Source: Actinoplanes xinjiangensis
GTDB lineage: Bacteria > Actinomycetota > Actinomycetes > Mycobacteriales > Micromonosporaceae
DNA length: 64,000 nucleotides
Assembly (NCBI RefSeq): GCF_003148685.1
Contig: NZ_QGGR01000013.1
Span: forward strand, 124,001 to 188,000
Direction of reading: 5' to 3'
The position numbers and the translations under genes were made by a program. The notes beneath the pieces were generated by a model. It was not told where the DNA came from. It saw only the letters and a program-made list of their open reading frames with translations, and did not search any database. Shown piece after piece: positions 42,844 through 51,567 of this stretch. Within the stretch, counting starts at the first letter, position 1; every line of letters begins with the position of its first letter.

Positions 42844-43614
42844 ATGACGTACGGACCACGGATGGCGGCCGACTACGATCGCGGCCGAAGTCTTCGTCCC
42901 CAGGACGTCGAGAAGTGGATGGCCGCCGCCGGCCCGTACCTGCCCCGGGCCGGCGGTCGGATCCTCGACCTCGGTGCCGGTACGGGGAGGTTCAGCGACG
43001 CCCTCGCCCGGTTCCGCGGTGCAGGCGTCGTCGCCTGTGAGCCGTCGGCAGCCATGCGAGCGACCTTCCGCTCGACCTTCCCGCGCGCCGTGGTGGTCGG
43101 CGGTGCCGCTGAGGCGATGCCTTTCGTCGCCGGCGCCTTCGACGCGGTGTGGGCTTCCCAGGTCCTCCATCATGTGAGAGACCTGCCGGCGTTCGCTGCC
43201 GGTCTGCGTCATGTCGTGCGGCCATCGGGTCACCTGTTGATCCGTGGAGCCTTCGGGCCGGTGCAGGACCTTGTGCTGTACGGATACTTCCCGCTCGCGT
43301 GGGCGGAGGGCAGCGCGGCGCGTCTCACGTTGGAGCGGGTGACCGGCGTGCTGAACGACGCGGATTTCGCGATGGTCGACCACGTCCAGGTCGAGCAGAT
43401 CTTCGCTGAGAACGCCGGCGAATTGGTGGAGAAGGTGCAGACCCGGTCACTGAGTCCTCTCGCCGAACTGCCGGACCAGGCGTTCGAGGAAGGGCTCTCG
43501 GCTCTGCGGAGAGACGCTGATCGTGGGCGCATCGCCGCACCGATCGTCGATCGGCTGGATCTCGTCGTCTTCCGTGCGCCGCCGCGGCCTCCGCCGGGTC
43601 AGGGACCGCTTTGA
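42844..43614 (+). CDS. class I SAM-dependent methyltransferase (Methyltransf_11)
   Basis: 256 residues. Motif I ILDLGAGTGRFSDAL, acidic residue in VACEPSAAM, motif II GAFDAVWASQVLHHV, post-motif LRHVVRPSGHLLIRG. A C-terminal helical region after residue 150 is typical of small-molecule methyltransferases. It starts 65 bases after the MFS gene and may follow it in the same transcript. The substrate is unknown. Confidence 0.88.
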   Translation: MTYGPRMAADYDRGRSLRPQDVEKWMAAAGPYLPRAGGRILDLGAGTGRFSDALARFRGAGVVACEPSAAMRATFRSTFPRAVVVGGAAEAMPFVAGAFDAVWASQVLHHVRDLPAFAAGLRHVVRPSGHLLIRGAFGPVQDLVLYGYFPLAWAEGSAARLTLERVTGVLNDADFAMVDHVQVEQIFAENAGELVEKVQTRSLSPLAELPDQAFEEGLSALRRDADRGRIAAPIVDRLDLVVFRAPPRPPPGQGPL

Positions 43615-43672
43615 CCATCACAGCAGGCTTCCGGCCGGCCGGGATCCCGGCGTTCTCCACGCCGGCAGGATG

Positions 43673-43707
43673 CGGCGGCGGTGCGGTCATCGACCGCACC
43701 GCCGCCG
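43673..43707. terminator. 16-bp GC hairpin between convergent genes
   Basis: 43673-43688 pairs perfectly with 43692-43707 around the loop ATC. It lies between the methyltransferase (plus) and the cellulase (minus), so it probably serves both. There is no T-tract. Confidence 0.7.
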
Positions 43708-43731
43708 ACCTGAGACAGACGGTCCCGCCGG

Positions 43732-45228
43732 TCAGAGGTACGGGCTCTGGGTCAGCAGGTGGGCCTTGTAGCCCTCACCGACGCCGGGTTCGGGTGTGCC
43801 GGACCAGTCCTTGATGAGTACGGCGCCGCCGGTGCAGCCCCACGGGTTCCAGGTCCAGGCGAGATACCCCATGTCGTGGGCGTCGGCCCAGTTCACCAGC
43901 CGCTGCATGTAGTCGAAGGCGCAGTCGTCCTGGCCGAACTCACCGACGACCACCGGTACCTGTTGCGCCAGCGGAGCGATCTGGGTGTCCCAGCACGATT
44001 CGTTCGCGCAGGCGTTGAAGCTGTACGCGTGCCACGAGGCGACGATGTTGCCGAGCGGGTCGACCGGCTTGTGGGTCAGCCATTCCCGCATGTCGTTGGT
44101 CCATTCGAGGCCGCCGACCATCAGCATGTTGGTGGCGCCGGTGGCGCGGACCGCGTCGACCAGATCCTGCATGCCGGCCACCTCGTAGTCGAGGCCGGGG
44201 CAGGTGCCGCCGTCGCGCAGGCACTGCCAGCCGGACGTCTTGTTCCAGTTGTCGGCGATCTCCGGATACGGCTCGTTGAACAGGTCGAAGACGACCGCGT
44301 CGTTGCCCTTGAACGTGCTCGCCACACCGGTCCAGAACTGCGGGGCGTATCGGGCGTCGGGTACCGGCTTCTGGCAGGTCGCGTGCTCGTCGGTGCAGTG
44401 CCAGTCCGGGCCCGTGGCGTAGGCGCCCCACGTCCAGTGCAGGTCGAGGATGACGTTGATGCCGTTGGCGACCAGCAGGTCCACGTAGTCCTTGACGCCG
44501 CGCTGGTATTCGGCGCCGCTGGGGGAGCCGTTGACGCCCAGCCAGCACTCCTCGTTCAGCGGGAGGCGTACGGTGCGGATGTTCCAGGTCTTCATCGCGT
44601 CGACCGACGCCTGATCGACCGGACCGGAGTCCCAGAGTCCCTTGCCCTGCACGCAGGCGAACTCGCCGCTGGAGCGGCTCACGCCGAGCAGCCGGTAGGC
44701 CCGGCCGTCCGTGGTGACGATCCGGTTGCCCGAAACCTTGAGCTCCGGGGCGGGTCCCTCGGCCGGCGGCGTGCTCGGCGGGACGGACGGTGACTGCGAC
44801 GGTGACGGGTTCACCGAGCCCGTACACGGGGCGCCGTTGAGGGTGAAGGAGGCCGGTTGCGGGTTCGTCCCGCTCCACGCGCCGAGGAAGCCGATCGAGG
44901 TGGACGCACCCGTGCCGAGCGATCCGTTCCAGCTCGCACCGGCCGCCGTGACGCGGGTGCCGGACTGCTCCCAGGAGGCGCTCCAGCCCTGCGTGACCTT
45001 CTGCCCGGTGTCCGGGAAGTCGAAGGCCAGCGTCCAGCCGGTGATGGCCGATCCGAGATTCGTGATGCCGACGTTCGCGGTGAATCCGCCGGTCCACTGG
45101 CTCTGCACCGTGTAGGTGACCGAGCATCCGGTGGTGTCGGCCGCCGCGGGGAGGGTGGCCGTGGCCACGGTGCCCGCCACGAGGGCCGCGGCGGCGCCGG
45201 CGGCGGGCAGTATGCGTCGAAGTCTCAT
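43732..45228 (-). CDS. secreted CBM2-GH5 endo-beta-1,4-glucanase (cellulase)
   Basis: 498 residues: signal peptide (residues 1-30, ILPAAGAAAALVAGTVATA), CBM2 (about 33-138, with C35 and C135 for the disulphide and W-rich WTGGFTANV, TLAFDFP, SWNGSLGTG), a Pro/Ser linker (139-162) and a GH5 catalytic domain. Catalytic residues are E319 in LFNEPY and E430 in GEFGQDD; ILDLHWTWG and WHAYSF are also typical. The promoter has both a CebR-type box and a ROK-like palindrome. It is divergent from a ROK repressor. Confidence 0.93.
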   Translation of the reverse strand: MRLRRILPAAGAAAALVAGTVATATLPAAADTTGCSVTYTVQSQWTGGFTANVGITNLGSAITGWTLAFDFPDTGQKVTQGWSASWEQSGTRVTAAGASWNGSLGTGASTSIGFLGAWSGTNPQPASFTLNGAPCTGSVNPSPSQSPSVPPSTPPAEGPAPELKVSGNRIVTTDGRAYRLLGVSRSSGEFACVQGKGLWDSGPVDQASVDAMKTWNIRTVRLPLNEECWLGVNGSPSGAEYQRGVKDYVDLLVANGINVILDLHWTWGAYATGPDWHCTDEHATCQKPVPDARYAPQFWTGVASTFKGNDAVVFDLFNEPYPEIADNWNKTSGWQCLRDGGTCPGLDYEVAGMQDLVDAVRATGATNMLMVGGLEWTNDMREWLTHKPVDPLGNIVASWHAYSFNACANESCWDTQIAPLAQQVPVVVGEFGQDDCAFDYMQRLVNWADAHDMGYLAWTWNPWGCTGGAVLIKDWSGTPEPGVGEGYKAHLLTQSPYL

Positions 45229-45262
45229 CGGCCGACCTCCGGCACGTTGAAGGATGTCGATA

Positions 45263-45276
45263 TGGGAGCGCTCCCG
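45263..45276. promoter_or_regulatory. CebR-type operator
   Basis: TGGGAGCGCTCCCG differs from the known CebR consensus TGGGAGCGCTCCCA only in the last base. It lies just 3' of the GH5 -10, over the transcription start, so CebR-type repression relieved by cello-oligosaccharides is expected. No cebR gene lies in the window. Confidence 0.85.
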
Positions 45277-45278
45277 CC

Positions 45279-45307
45279 AACTTAGGTAAGCTATCTACCA
45301 AAGTCAA
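45279..45307 (-). promoter_or_regulatory. GH5 promoter overlapped by a 23-bp ROK-like palindrome
   Basis: Minus strand TTGACT (45307-45302), 17-nt spacer, TAAGTT (45284-45279). The spacer is filled by CTTAGGTA-N7-TACCAAAG (45281-45303), an 8+7+8 inverted repeat with one mismatch. Its geometry is the same as the repeat at 41495-41517. The divergently encoded ROK protein is the obvious ligand. Confidence 0.65.
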
Positions 45308-45373
45308 TGGACCAGTCCGCGGGGGAGCCCCGTAGGGTGACCGGGAGGCAGAGGTTCCGGACGGGGAGGGTGC

Positions 45374-46627
45374 ATGCCGACCAGCCCGGTCTGGGGCAGC
45401 AGGTCGAAGACACGCCGGATGGTGCTCGACCTGATCAGGGCCGCCGGCACGATCAGCCGCGTCGAACTCGCCACCTCCTCCGGCCTGACCCCGCCGACGA
45501 TCTCCGACGTGGTCCGCGACCTGATCCTCGAAGGGCTGGTCGTCGAGGCGGGGCGGGGCGCGTCGACCGGCGGCAAGCCACCGACGCTGCTGCGGCTGAA
45601 CCCGGCCGCCCGGTACAGCGTCGGGGTGCTGCTCGAACGCAACGCCTGCGTCATCGTGGTGATCGACCTGACGGGGCGCCAGGTCGGCCGGACCTCGTTC
45701 CACGGCACCGCGCAGATGCCGCCGGAACAGGCACTGCCGTTCCTGGCCGACCGGGTGACCGCCCTCCTGGACACGGCGGGCGTCGCGCGTGACCGGGTGC
45801 TCGGCATCGGTTTGGTCAGCCACGGCCCGCAGGACCGGCCCGCCGGCCGGCTGCTGACCCCGCAACCCACCGGCACGTGGTACGGCTACCCGGTCGGCCC
45901 CCGGCTCGCCGAGATCCTCGGCGTGCCCGTCCTGCTCGACAACGACGCCGCCGCCGCCGCGATCGGCGAGTACTGGCTGGGCGCGGTCGACCCACGAAGC
46001 ACCTACGGCTGTCTCTACATGTCCACCGGGATCGGTGGCGGCGTCGTCGTGGCCGGCGAGGTGTACCGCGGCAGTTCCTCCAACAGCGTGGAGATCGGCC
46101 ACATCTCCGTCGACGTCCACGGGGACGAGTGCCCCTGCGGCAACCGCGGCTGCCTGGAGAACTACGCGGGGCCGGCGGTCGTGGTCCGGCAGGCGCTGGC
46201 GATCCCCGCGCTCGCCGGCCGGTTGGCGCTCGACCCGGACGGCACGGACTTCCTCACCGGCTTCACCCGCATCGCGGCCGCCGCGAACGGCGGCGACACG
46301 CAGGCGCGGCACCTCATCGACCAGTCGGCGCGGTATCTGGGTCACGCCGCGGTGACCATCACCGCCCTGTTCGACCTGGACACCATCGTTCTCGCCGGGC
46401 CCAGCTTCGCCGTGGCGGGCCCGATCTACCGGACCCGGCTCCAGCAGGAGGTGAACCGGCGCAGTTTCGCCCGCCGGGCACATCCGGTGCGGGTCGTGCT
46501 GTCGGTCAGCGGCTCGGACGCGGCGGCGATCGGTGGAGCCGTGCTCGTGCTGCAGAGCGAACTTGCCGGCAACCGGCCCACCGAACCGCGCGGCACCGTC
46601 GCGAGCCGGGCGACGATCTCCCGGTGA
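45374..46627 (+). CDS. ROK family transcriptional repressor, divergent from the GH5 gene
   Basis: 417 residues from ATG 45374 (GGGGAGGG upstream). Winged helix with SRVELATSSGLTPPTISDVVRDLILEG, a G(K/R)PPTLLRLN turn, then the ROK fold: LDNDAAAAAIGEYWLGA, MSTGIGGGVVVAG, EIGHISVD and the zinc motif CPCGNRGCLE. It should bind the palindrome in the GH5 promoter and respond to a sugar, adding a second input to the CebR box. Confidence 0.9.
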   Translation: MPTSPVWGSRSKTRRMVLDLIRAAGTISRVELATSSGLTPPTISDVVRDLILEGLVVEAGRGASTGGKPPTLLRLNPAARYSVGVLLERNACVIVVIDLTGRQVGRTSFHGTAQMPPEQALPFLADRVTALLDTAGVARDRVLGIGLVSHGPQDRPAGRLLTPQPTGTWYGYPVGPRLAEILGVPVLLDNDAAAAAIGEYWLGAVDPRSTYGCLYMSTGIGGGVVVAGEVYRGSSSNSVEIGHISVDVHGDECPCGNRGCLENYAGPAVVVRQALAIPALAGRLALDPDGTDFLTGFTRIAAAANGGDTQARHLIDQSARYLGHAAVTITALFDLDTIVLAGPSFAVAGPIYRTRLQQEVNRRSFARRAHPVRVVLSVSGSDAAAIGGAVLVLQSELAGNRPTEPRGTVASRATISR

Positions 46628-46651
46628 GGCGGCGGCGGTCGCCAAGGTTTC

Positions 46652-47170
46652 CTACACGAGGTGCTGCCGCAGGGCCCGCATGACGTCGGCGGCGCCCTCG
46701 TCGAGAACGGCGATCTCCGCTTCGCTGAAGTGCCGTGGGGTGACGTCGACGACGCAGTGCGCCCCGAGGACATGGCCGCTGTCGTCGATCAATGGCACTC
46801 CGGCGTAACTGCGCAGGCCCGCCATGGCGAGGATGGGATTGTCCGCGTGCAGCGGATCGGTGGTGTTGTCGGTGACGCGGTACGACCTGCCGGCGAGAAC
46901 GGTCCGGGTGCACAGCGACCATTCCGCCGGGGTCCCGTCGATCTCGGTGCCGGTGTCCGGGAGGCCGTGCCGGCCGATGACGAGCTGTGCGCTGTCGAGC
47001 AGGATCGACACCATCGACACGGGTGCGTGCAGCCGGCCGGCGCTGTGGGCGGCGATGCGGTCCAGGTCGGTACGCAGACCGGGGTGGAACAGGTCGTACC
47101 CGGCGAGACGTTGCATCCGACCCGGTTCGCCCAGCCGGTCGAAGAGTTCGGTGTTCGTCATGGCGGTCAT
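46652..47170 (-). CDS. stand-alone GAF domain protein
   Basis: 172 residues that are essentially one GAF domain: LRTDLDRIAAHSAGRLHAPVSMVSILL start, then SLCTRTV, GLRSYAGVPLI and GAHCVVDVTPRHFS. GAF proteins of this size bind a small molecule or act as redox sensors; C-x-x-T in SLCTRTV resembles the phytochrome-like GAF region but no chromophore is claimed. ATG 47170 overlaps the TGA of the 98-residue upstream gene, so they are coupled. Confidence 0.85.
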   Translation of the reverse strand: MTAMTNTELFDRLGEPGRMQRLAGYDLFHPGLRTDLDRIAAHSAGRLHAPVSMVSILLDSAQLVIGRHGLPDTGTEIDGTPAEWSLCTRTVLAGRSYRVTDNTTDPLHADNPILAMAGLRSYAGVPLIDDSGHVLGAHCVVDVTPRHFSEAEIAVLDEGAADVMRALRQHLV

Positions 47171-47463
47171 GCGGTGCTCCCGGTGATGGCGTGAGCGGCG
47201 GCGAGTTCGGTGTACGAGGTCATCCGGATCCGTAGGGCCTGGGCGCACAGCCTGCTGACCGGGTCGAGGGTCGTCATCGCTTCGAGCAGGCGCAGCAGGG
47301 CCGGTTCGTCGGTCTCTTCCCCGGTGAGGTGGGCCGCGGCGATCAGCCGGGCCCAGGTCGAGCGGCCGGTGTGGCCGTGCACGCGGTGCATGGCCTCGCG
47401 GGCGTCGGTCATGGTGGGGCGTCGCAGGCCGTAGACGACGCTGTCTGACGGTGGTGAGGTCAC
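47167..47463 (-). CDS. small protein of unknown function coupled to the GAF protein
   Basis: 98 residues from GTG 47463, with TTGGAG five bases upstream. The product is helical: a TDAREAMHRVHG helix, TWARLIAAAHL, EPALLRLLEAMTTL and ALRIRMTSYTELAAAH. I do not recognise a family. Its stop overlaps the GAF start (ATGA), so it is probably a stoichiometric partner, perhaps the output or regulator of the GAF sensor. Confidence 0.7.
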   Translation of the reverse strand: MTSPPSDSVVYGLRRPTMTDAREAMHRVHGHTGRSTWARLIAAAHLTGEETDEPALLRLLEAMTTLDPVSRLCAQALRIRMTSYTELAAAHAITGSTA

Positions 47464-47807
47464 GCGATCTCCAAGAAGACGGCACCGACACCGGTTCGTT
47501 GCGGGCGGTCGGTGCGAGGTCGGTGGCGGGAACTGCCGATCGACGGCCCGCACTCTCCCGATCGGCTCCGGCATGGTTCTGCTGAGCCGCTGTGCCGTGA
47601 ATTCGGGGTGGCCCGTGGCGGCACCGCCGCCCGGCCGGACGGGCGCGGGTGCCGGTGCCGCCGACGGCGGACGGGCCCGCGTCGACGGGGCGGCGACGTG
47701 GGGGGACGTGGGCCACGGTGCGTGCGCGCGTGCGCTACGGTGAGCGCCGGTGCGCCGGGAAGTCTGGTCGGCATGACGCTGTTCGCCGCCGTCTTCCGGG
47801 AGCCACC
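47464..47807. other. 344-base intergenic region, no gene seen
   Basis: Between the divergent small-protein/GAF pair and the antiporter gene. Open frames here are Arg/Gly-rich shadows. GTGCGCGCGTGCGCTACGGTGAGCGCC at 47717-47743 holds TACGGT, a possible -10 for the antiporter, but no -35 is clear. Confidence 0.4.
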
Positions 47808-48791
47808 ATGATCATTTCAATTCTGCTCGCCGTCGCCGGTCTGGTGCTGCTCACCGTGGCCGCCGACCACCTCGTTCTGGGCTCGTCCCGGATGGCCGCC
47901 CGCCTGCGCATCAGCCCGGTCGTCGTCGGCGTCGTGGTGATCGGCCTGGGCACCTCCGCGCCGGAGTTCCTCGTGTCGGGCCTGGCGGCGGCCCGTGGCG
48001 ACACGGGGATCGCCCTGGGCAACATCACCGGCTCCAACATTCTCAACCTCACCCTCATCCTGGGCGTCGCCGCGCTCATCGCCAAGGTCGCGGTCGCCTC
48101 GACGGTCATCCGCCGCGAGGTGCCCCTCGCCGTCGCCGGGGTGGTCCTGTTCGCCGCGGCGGCCTGGGCCGGGCTCACGGTGATCGCCGCTGTCGCCCTC
48201 CTGGCCGCCGCCGTCGGCACCCTGTGGCTGCTGGTGCGGTGGGCCGGGCAGGGCCGTAACACCGAACTGGCCGAGGAGACCAGGGAGTACGTCGCCGGCG
48301 ACGGTGTGACCGAACCCGCCACGACGCACTCCGGCGGCGGTCGCCGAACGGCCGCCTGGCGCGAGCCGGTCCGGGCCCTGCTCGGCCTGGCCGGCGTCCT
48401 GGCCGGCGCACAGTTGCTGGTCGTCAACGCCTCATCGATCGCCACCGCACTGGGCGTGCCGTCGTTGATCATCGGATTCACGCTGGTCGCGCTCGGTACG
48501 TCCCTGCCGGAATTGGTGACCACCGTTCAGGCGCAGCGGCGCGGCGAGTCGGATCTGGTGGTCGGGAACCTGTTCGGGTCGAACCTGTTCAACAGCCTGC
48601 TCGGCGGCGCGGTGATCGGGTTCGCCGCCCCGGGCCCCGTCCCGGCTGCGAGCGGCCTGCTGCTGGTCATGGTCGTGACCACCGTCCTCGCCTGGGGCCT
48701 GTTGGGGCGTGGGCTGGTCCTGACCCGCGGGGAGGGCGCGGTGCTGCTCGCGACATACCTGGCGAGCATGCCGCTGGTGCTGTCGCTGTGA
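47808..48791 (+). CDS. CaCA family Ca2+ (K+/Na+)/cation antiporter (YrbG-like)
   Basis: 327 residues from ATG 47808. Two inverted halves each carry the alpha-repeat: VVIGLGTSAPEFLVSG ... LGNITGSNILN in the first, and LVALGTSLPELVTTV ... VGNLFGSNLFN in the second, giving the GTSxPE and GSNxxN ion-binding signatures. About ten TM segments are visible. A charged central loop (TREYVAGDGVTEP) lies between. It probably exports Ca2+ against Na+ or H+. Confidence 0.93.
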   Translation: MIISILLAVAGLVLLTVAADHLVLGSSRMAARLRISPVVVGVVVIGLGTSAPEFLVSGLAAARGDTGIALGNITGSNILNLTLILGVAALIAKVAVASTVIRREVPLAVAGVVLFAAAAWAGLTVIAAVALLAAAVGTLWLLVRWAGQGRNTELAEETREYVAGDGVTEPATTHSGGGRRTAAWREPVRALLGLAGVLAGAQLLVVNASSIATALGVPSLIIGFTLVALGTSLPELVTTVQAQRRGESDLVVGNLFGSNLFNSLLGGAVIGFAAPGPVPAASGLLLVMVVTTVLAWGLLGRGLVLTRGEGAVLLATYLASMPLVLSL

Positions 48792-48833
48792 GCCGGACCC
48801 GGCGATCACCGGATCCCGGAAGGGAGGCCTGTT

Positions 48834-51560
48834 TCAGCTGAGGCGATGCCCGACGAGGGCGAGACACTGGATCGCGGCCAGGCCGTACTGGGCGGAGGCG
48901 TTGGCCGACAGGGCCGCCGCCTCGTCGATCGGTTTGAGGACCCCGGGCCCCTGCACCCGGGTGGCTTGGAACGACATGGTGCGCGGATAGCCGGCATGTC
49001 CGGTGTGGAACTCGCGCCAGGCACGGTCGGCCAGCGCCGTGTCGCCGAGCTTCGCGGCCGCGTACGCGGTCAGGCGGGAGTGGGCCTGGCGCAGGTTCAG
49101 GCTGCCGAACGACTGGCCGGTCTCGGCGATCTGTTCGGCGGCGGTGCCGTTGTAGAGGCGGCAGTATTGCAGCCATGCGGCGGTCAGGGCGGGGTCCCCG
49201 GTCAGGCCGATCAACTCACTGCACAATTCCACCAGGCCGAAGACGGCACCCAGGGAGCCGACGCTGACCGCCGGTGCGGCCGGGGCGAACGTGCCGTCGG
49301 CCAGGTCGTACAGGCCGCTGCCCTGGAGGAAGCCGTGGGGCATGGCGGCGATGGTACGGGCGCCGTTGAGTAGCTTCTCGCGGGCGATCGGGTCGCCGCC
49401 GCGTTCCCATTCGGTGAGCCAGGCCAGCGCCATCGAGCCCCAGTCGGTGCCGGTGCCCACGCCGAGTGCGTGCGGGTCCGGGGTGTACGGCCCGGTGCGG
49501 ATCTTGCGGATCGGGTCGAGGACGAGGAACGTCCGGTCCGAGTCGACCAGGTCGCGCATCAGGTCGCCGACGCGTTCGTCGGCGGTCAGGAAGTAGTAGA
49601 TGCGGCGGTAGCCGGCGTTGCTGATGCGCACCTGTTTGGCGCTGTCGGCCCAGTGCTGCACGCCGTGTCGGGTGCCCAGATCGCGGTACCTGCCGAGGTG
49701 GTAGACGTCGACCTCGCCGGTGTGGCGGGTCATCGCCTCGGCGAAGCGGAACGCCTCCGCCCGGCCGGTGCGCAGGTAGTGGTACCAGAGCCACAGGTCG
49801 GTGGAGAGTTCGGAGTTGTCCCAGGCGTACCCGCCGACGTCGTAACGCCACACGTGCCGGTCCGGGTCGTAGCTGTGCATGATGTCGCCGTAGTCCCAGA
49901 AGCCGTACCAGGAGCGTTGCTCGACCTCCTTGCGGTGGTGGTCGAAGAGGAAGTCGAGGCGGTCCTCGATCTCGGTGCGCGCCGGAGTGGAGCGGTCGGC
50001 CGGCGTCCAGTCGCCGAAGACCCCGGCGGCGTGCAGGTGCTGGGGCGCGGCGACGAGCAGTGGCGGGACGCGTACCGCCTCGGTCATGGCGGCGAAGGCG
50101 GTCGCCGGCGGGGTGGCCTCCAGCGCCCAGATCATCAGCTCGGTGGTGCGGGCGACGCCGTACGGGGAGCCGAAGCCCGGCTCGTAGTCCTCGTACGTGA
50201 TCTCCAGGCCTTCCAGCTGTTCCGGGTAGGTGTCCTGGCCCATGCCGTCGTGATAGAAGCGCAGGTCCATCGGCGGCGCGTCGGGTGCCCACCACCAGAT
50301 CGTGGCCTGCGCGGTGTCGGTGGCGGCGTTGCGGATGTCGAGCTGGGCCGGGTGCAGCTGCCAGAAGTTGCGCATCCCGAGCGCGAGACCGCCGCCCGGG
50401 CCGCCGACGTAGGCCAGACCTCCGGCGCGGGTGCCGGCGTCGACCGGGATCCAGCCGTGTCCGGGGCGGGTGCGTTTGCGGATCTGGAACCCGTCGGCGG
50501 AGAGCTGCCGCAGGGTGTAGTCACCGAACGTGGGGATGTACTGAAGGCGGCTCGTCACCCGGGTGTCCCACGTGGACGGCGGCGGGGTGGGCGTGCCGGC
50601 CACCTGGGCGGCCCGAACGGCGGCACCGGGGTCACGGCGCAGGCCGGTGATCCCGCGGACCGCCTCGGCGAGCACGCCGTCACCGGTCCCGGCGAACCGG
50701 ACGTGCCGGTCGTGCGGCTCGTCGCGCATCGGCACCTGGAACCGCAGTCCGAGCCCGGCGATGAAGTCCTTCTTCGCGTTGCCGTCGTAGACGAACGAGT
50801 GCACGACACGGATGCCGTCGCTGCCGGCGTAGAAGTAGAAACGTACGTCGAAGGGGAGCCAGCGGCGCGTACCCCTGCGGTGTCTGCCGCGAAGACGGAC
50901 GACGGCCCGGACCGGACCGCGTTGCTCGACCGTCACGGTCTCGACCTGGCCGGTGAACCGGTCGCGCCGGACGCCGCCCTCCTCGTCGTCGACCGCGTCG
51001 TCGCCGCGCAGGCAGACGAGTTCACCGTCGCGGGCGATGACGGTGCCGCCGCGGCTGATGCTGCGTACCAGCGCGGCGCCCTTCTTCGGTAGGACACAGG
51101 TGATGGCACCGGTGTCGACGACGACCCGGTCCCGGCTGTCGGCGACCGTCACCGCGGTGGACGGTACCGCGGCGGTGCCGAGGGCGAGCCGGTATCGCGG
51201 TGCCGCGGGAACGCCGGCGCCGATCGCGTGGGCCGACCATTTCAGGGAGCCGTCCGGCCAGAATCCGGTGGCCCAGGTCTGTACCGGTACCGGGGTGCCG
51301 TCGGCGGTGGACAGGGCGAACGTCTGGTCGCGGTCGACGGTGCCCTTCGGCCAGGGCACGCCGAAGGTGGTGCCGGCGGCGAGCACGCCGGGAGTGATCT
51401 CCTCCAGCCAGGTCAACGGGATCTCGTCGGGGGCCGGGGCGAGGGTGACGGGTCCGGGCGCGGCGTGCGCGGTGGCGGGGGAGTGCGCGGTACCGAGGAG
51501 CCCCGCGGCGGCACCGGTGGCCGTGCCGCGCAACAGGGTACGTCGGGAGAGGGGAGACAT
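48834..51560 (-). CDS. Tat-exported exo-rhamnogalacturonan lyase-like protein (PL26, YetA/PcRGLX-like)
   Basis: 908 residues with a Tat signal (SRRTLLRGTATGAAAGLLG). The N-terminal part (about 45-420, LTWLEEITPGVLAAGTTFGVPWPKG, DGSLKW, and YFYAGSDGIRVVHSFVY) fits the PcRGLX-like RIFT-barrel/beta-supersandwich and the C-terminal part (about 500-900; WYGFWDYGDIMHSYD, YAWDNSELSTDLWLWYHYL, QHWADSAKQV) an (alpha/alpha) toroid. YetA-like enzymes act on the rhamnogalacturonan I backbone. It is last of the minus-strand operon, eight bases after the binding-protein gene. Confidence 0.85.
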   Translation of the reverse strand: MSPLSRRTLLRGTATGAAAGLLGTAHSPATAHAAPGPVTLAPAPDEIPLTWLEEITPGVLAAGTTFGVPWPKGTVDRDQTFALSTADGTPVPVQTWATGFWPDGSLKWSAHAIGAGVPAAPRYRLALGTAAVPSTAVTVADSRDRVVVDTGAITCVLPKKGAALVRSISRGGTVIARDGELVCLRGDDAVDDEEGGVRRDRFTGQVETVTVEQRGPVRAVVRLRGRHRRGTRRWLPFDVRFYFYAGSDGIRVVHSFVYDGNAKKDFIAGLGLRFQVPMRDEPHDRHVRFAGTGDGVLAEAVRGITGLRRDPGAAVRAAQVAGTPTPPPSTWDTRVTSRLQYIPTFGDYTLRQLSADGFQIRKRTRPGHGWIPVDAGTRAGGLAYVGGPGGGLALGMRNFWQLHPAQLDIRNAATDTAQATIWWWAPDAPPMDLRFYHDGMGQDTYPEQLEGLEITYEDYEPGFGSPYGVARTTELMIWALEATPPATAFAAMTEAVRVPPLLVAAPQHLHAAGVFGDWTPADRSTPARTEIEDRLDFLFDHHRKEVEQRSWYGFWDYGDIMHSYDPDRHVWRYDVGGYAWDNSELSTDLWLWYHYLRTGRAEAFRFAEAMTRHTGEVDVYHLGRYRDLGTRHGVQHWADSAKQVRISNAGYRRIYYFLTADERVGDLMRDLVDSDRTFLVLDPIRKIRTGPYTPDPHALGVGTGTDWGSMALAWLTEWERGGDPIAREKLLNGARTIAAMPHGFLQGSGLYDLADGTFAPAAPAVSVGSLGAVFGLVELCSELIGLTGDPALTAAWLQYCRLYNGTAAEQIAETGQSFGSLNLRQAHSRLTAYAAAKLGDTALADRAWREFHTGHAGYPRTMSFQATRVQGPGVLKPIDEAAALSANASAQYGLAAIQCLALVGHRLS

Positions 51561-51567
51561 CCGGCTC

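Noticed and set aside
43940..46645. Minus-strand frame of 901 codons running through the ROK gene and the cellulase
   Set aside because: Shadow of the ROK repressor and of the GH5 gene in another frame; both real genes have full motifs.
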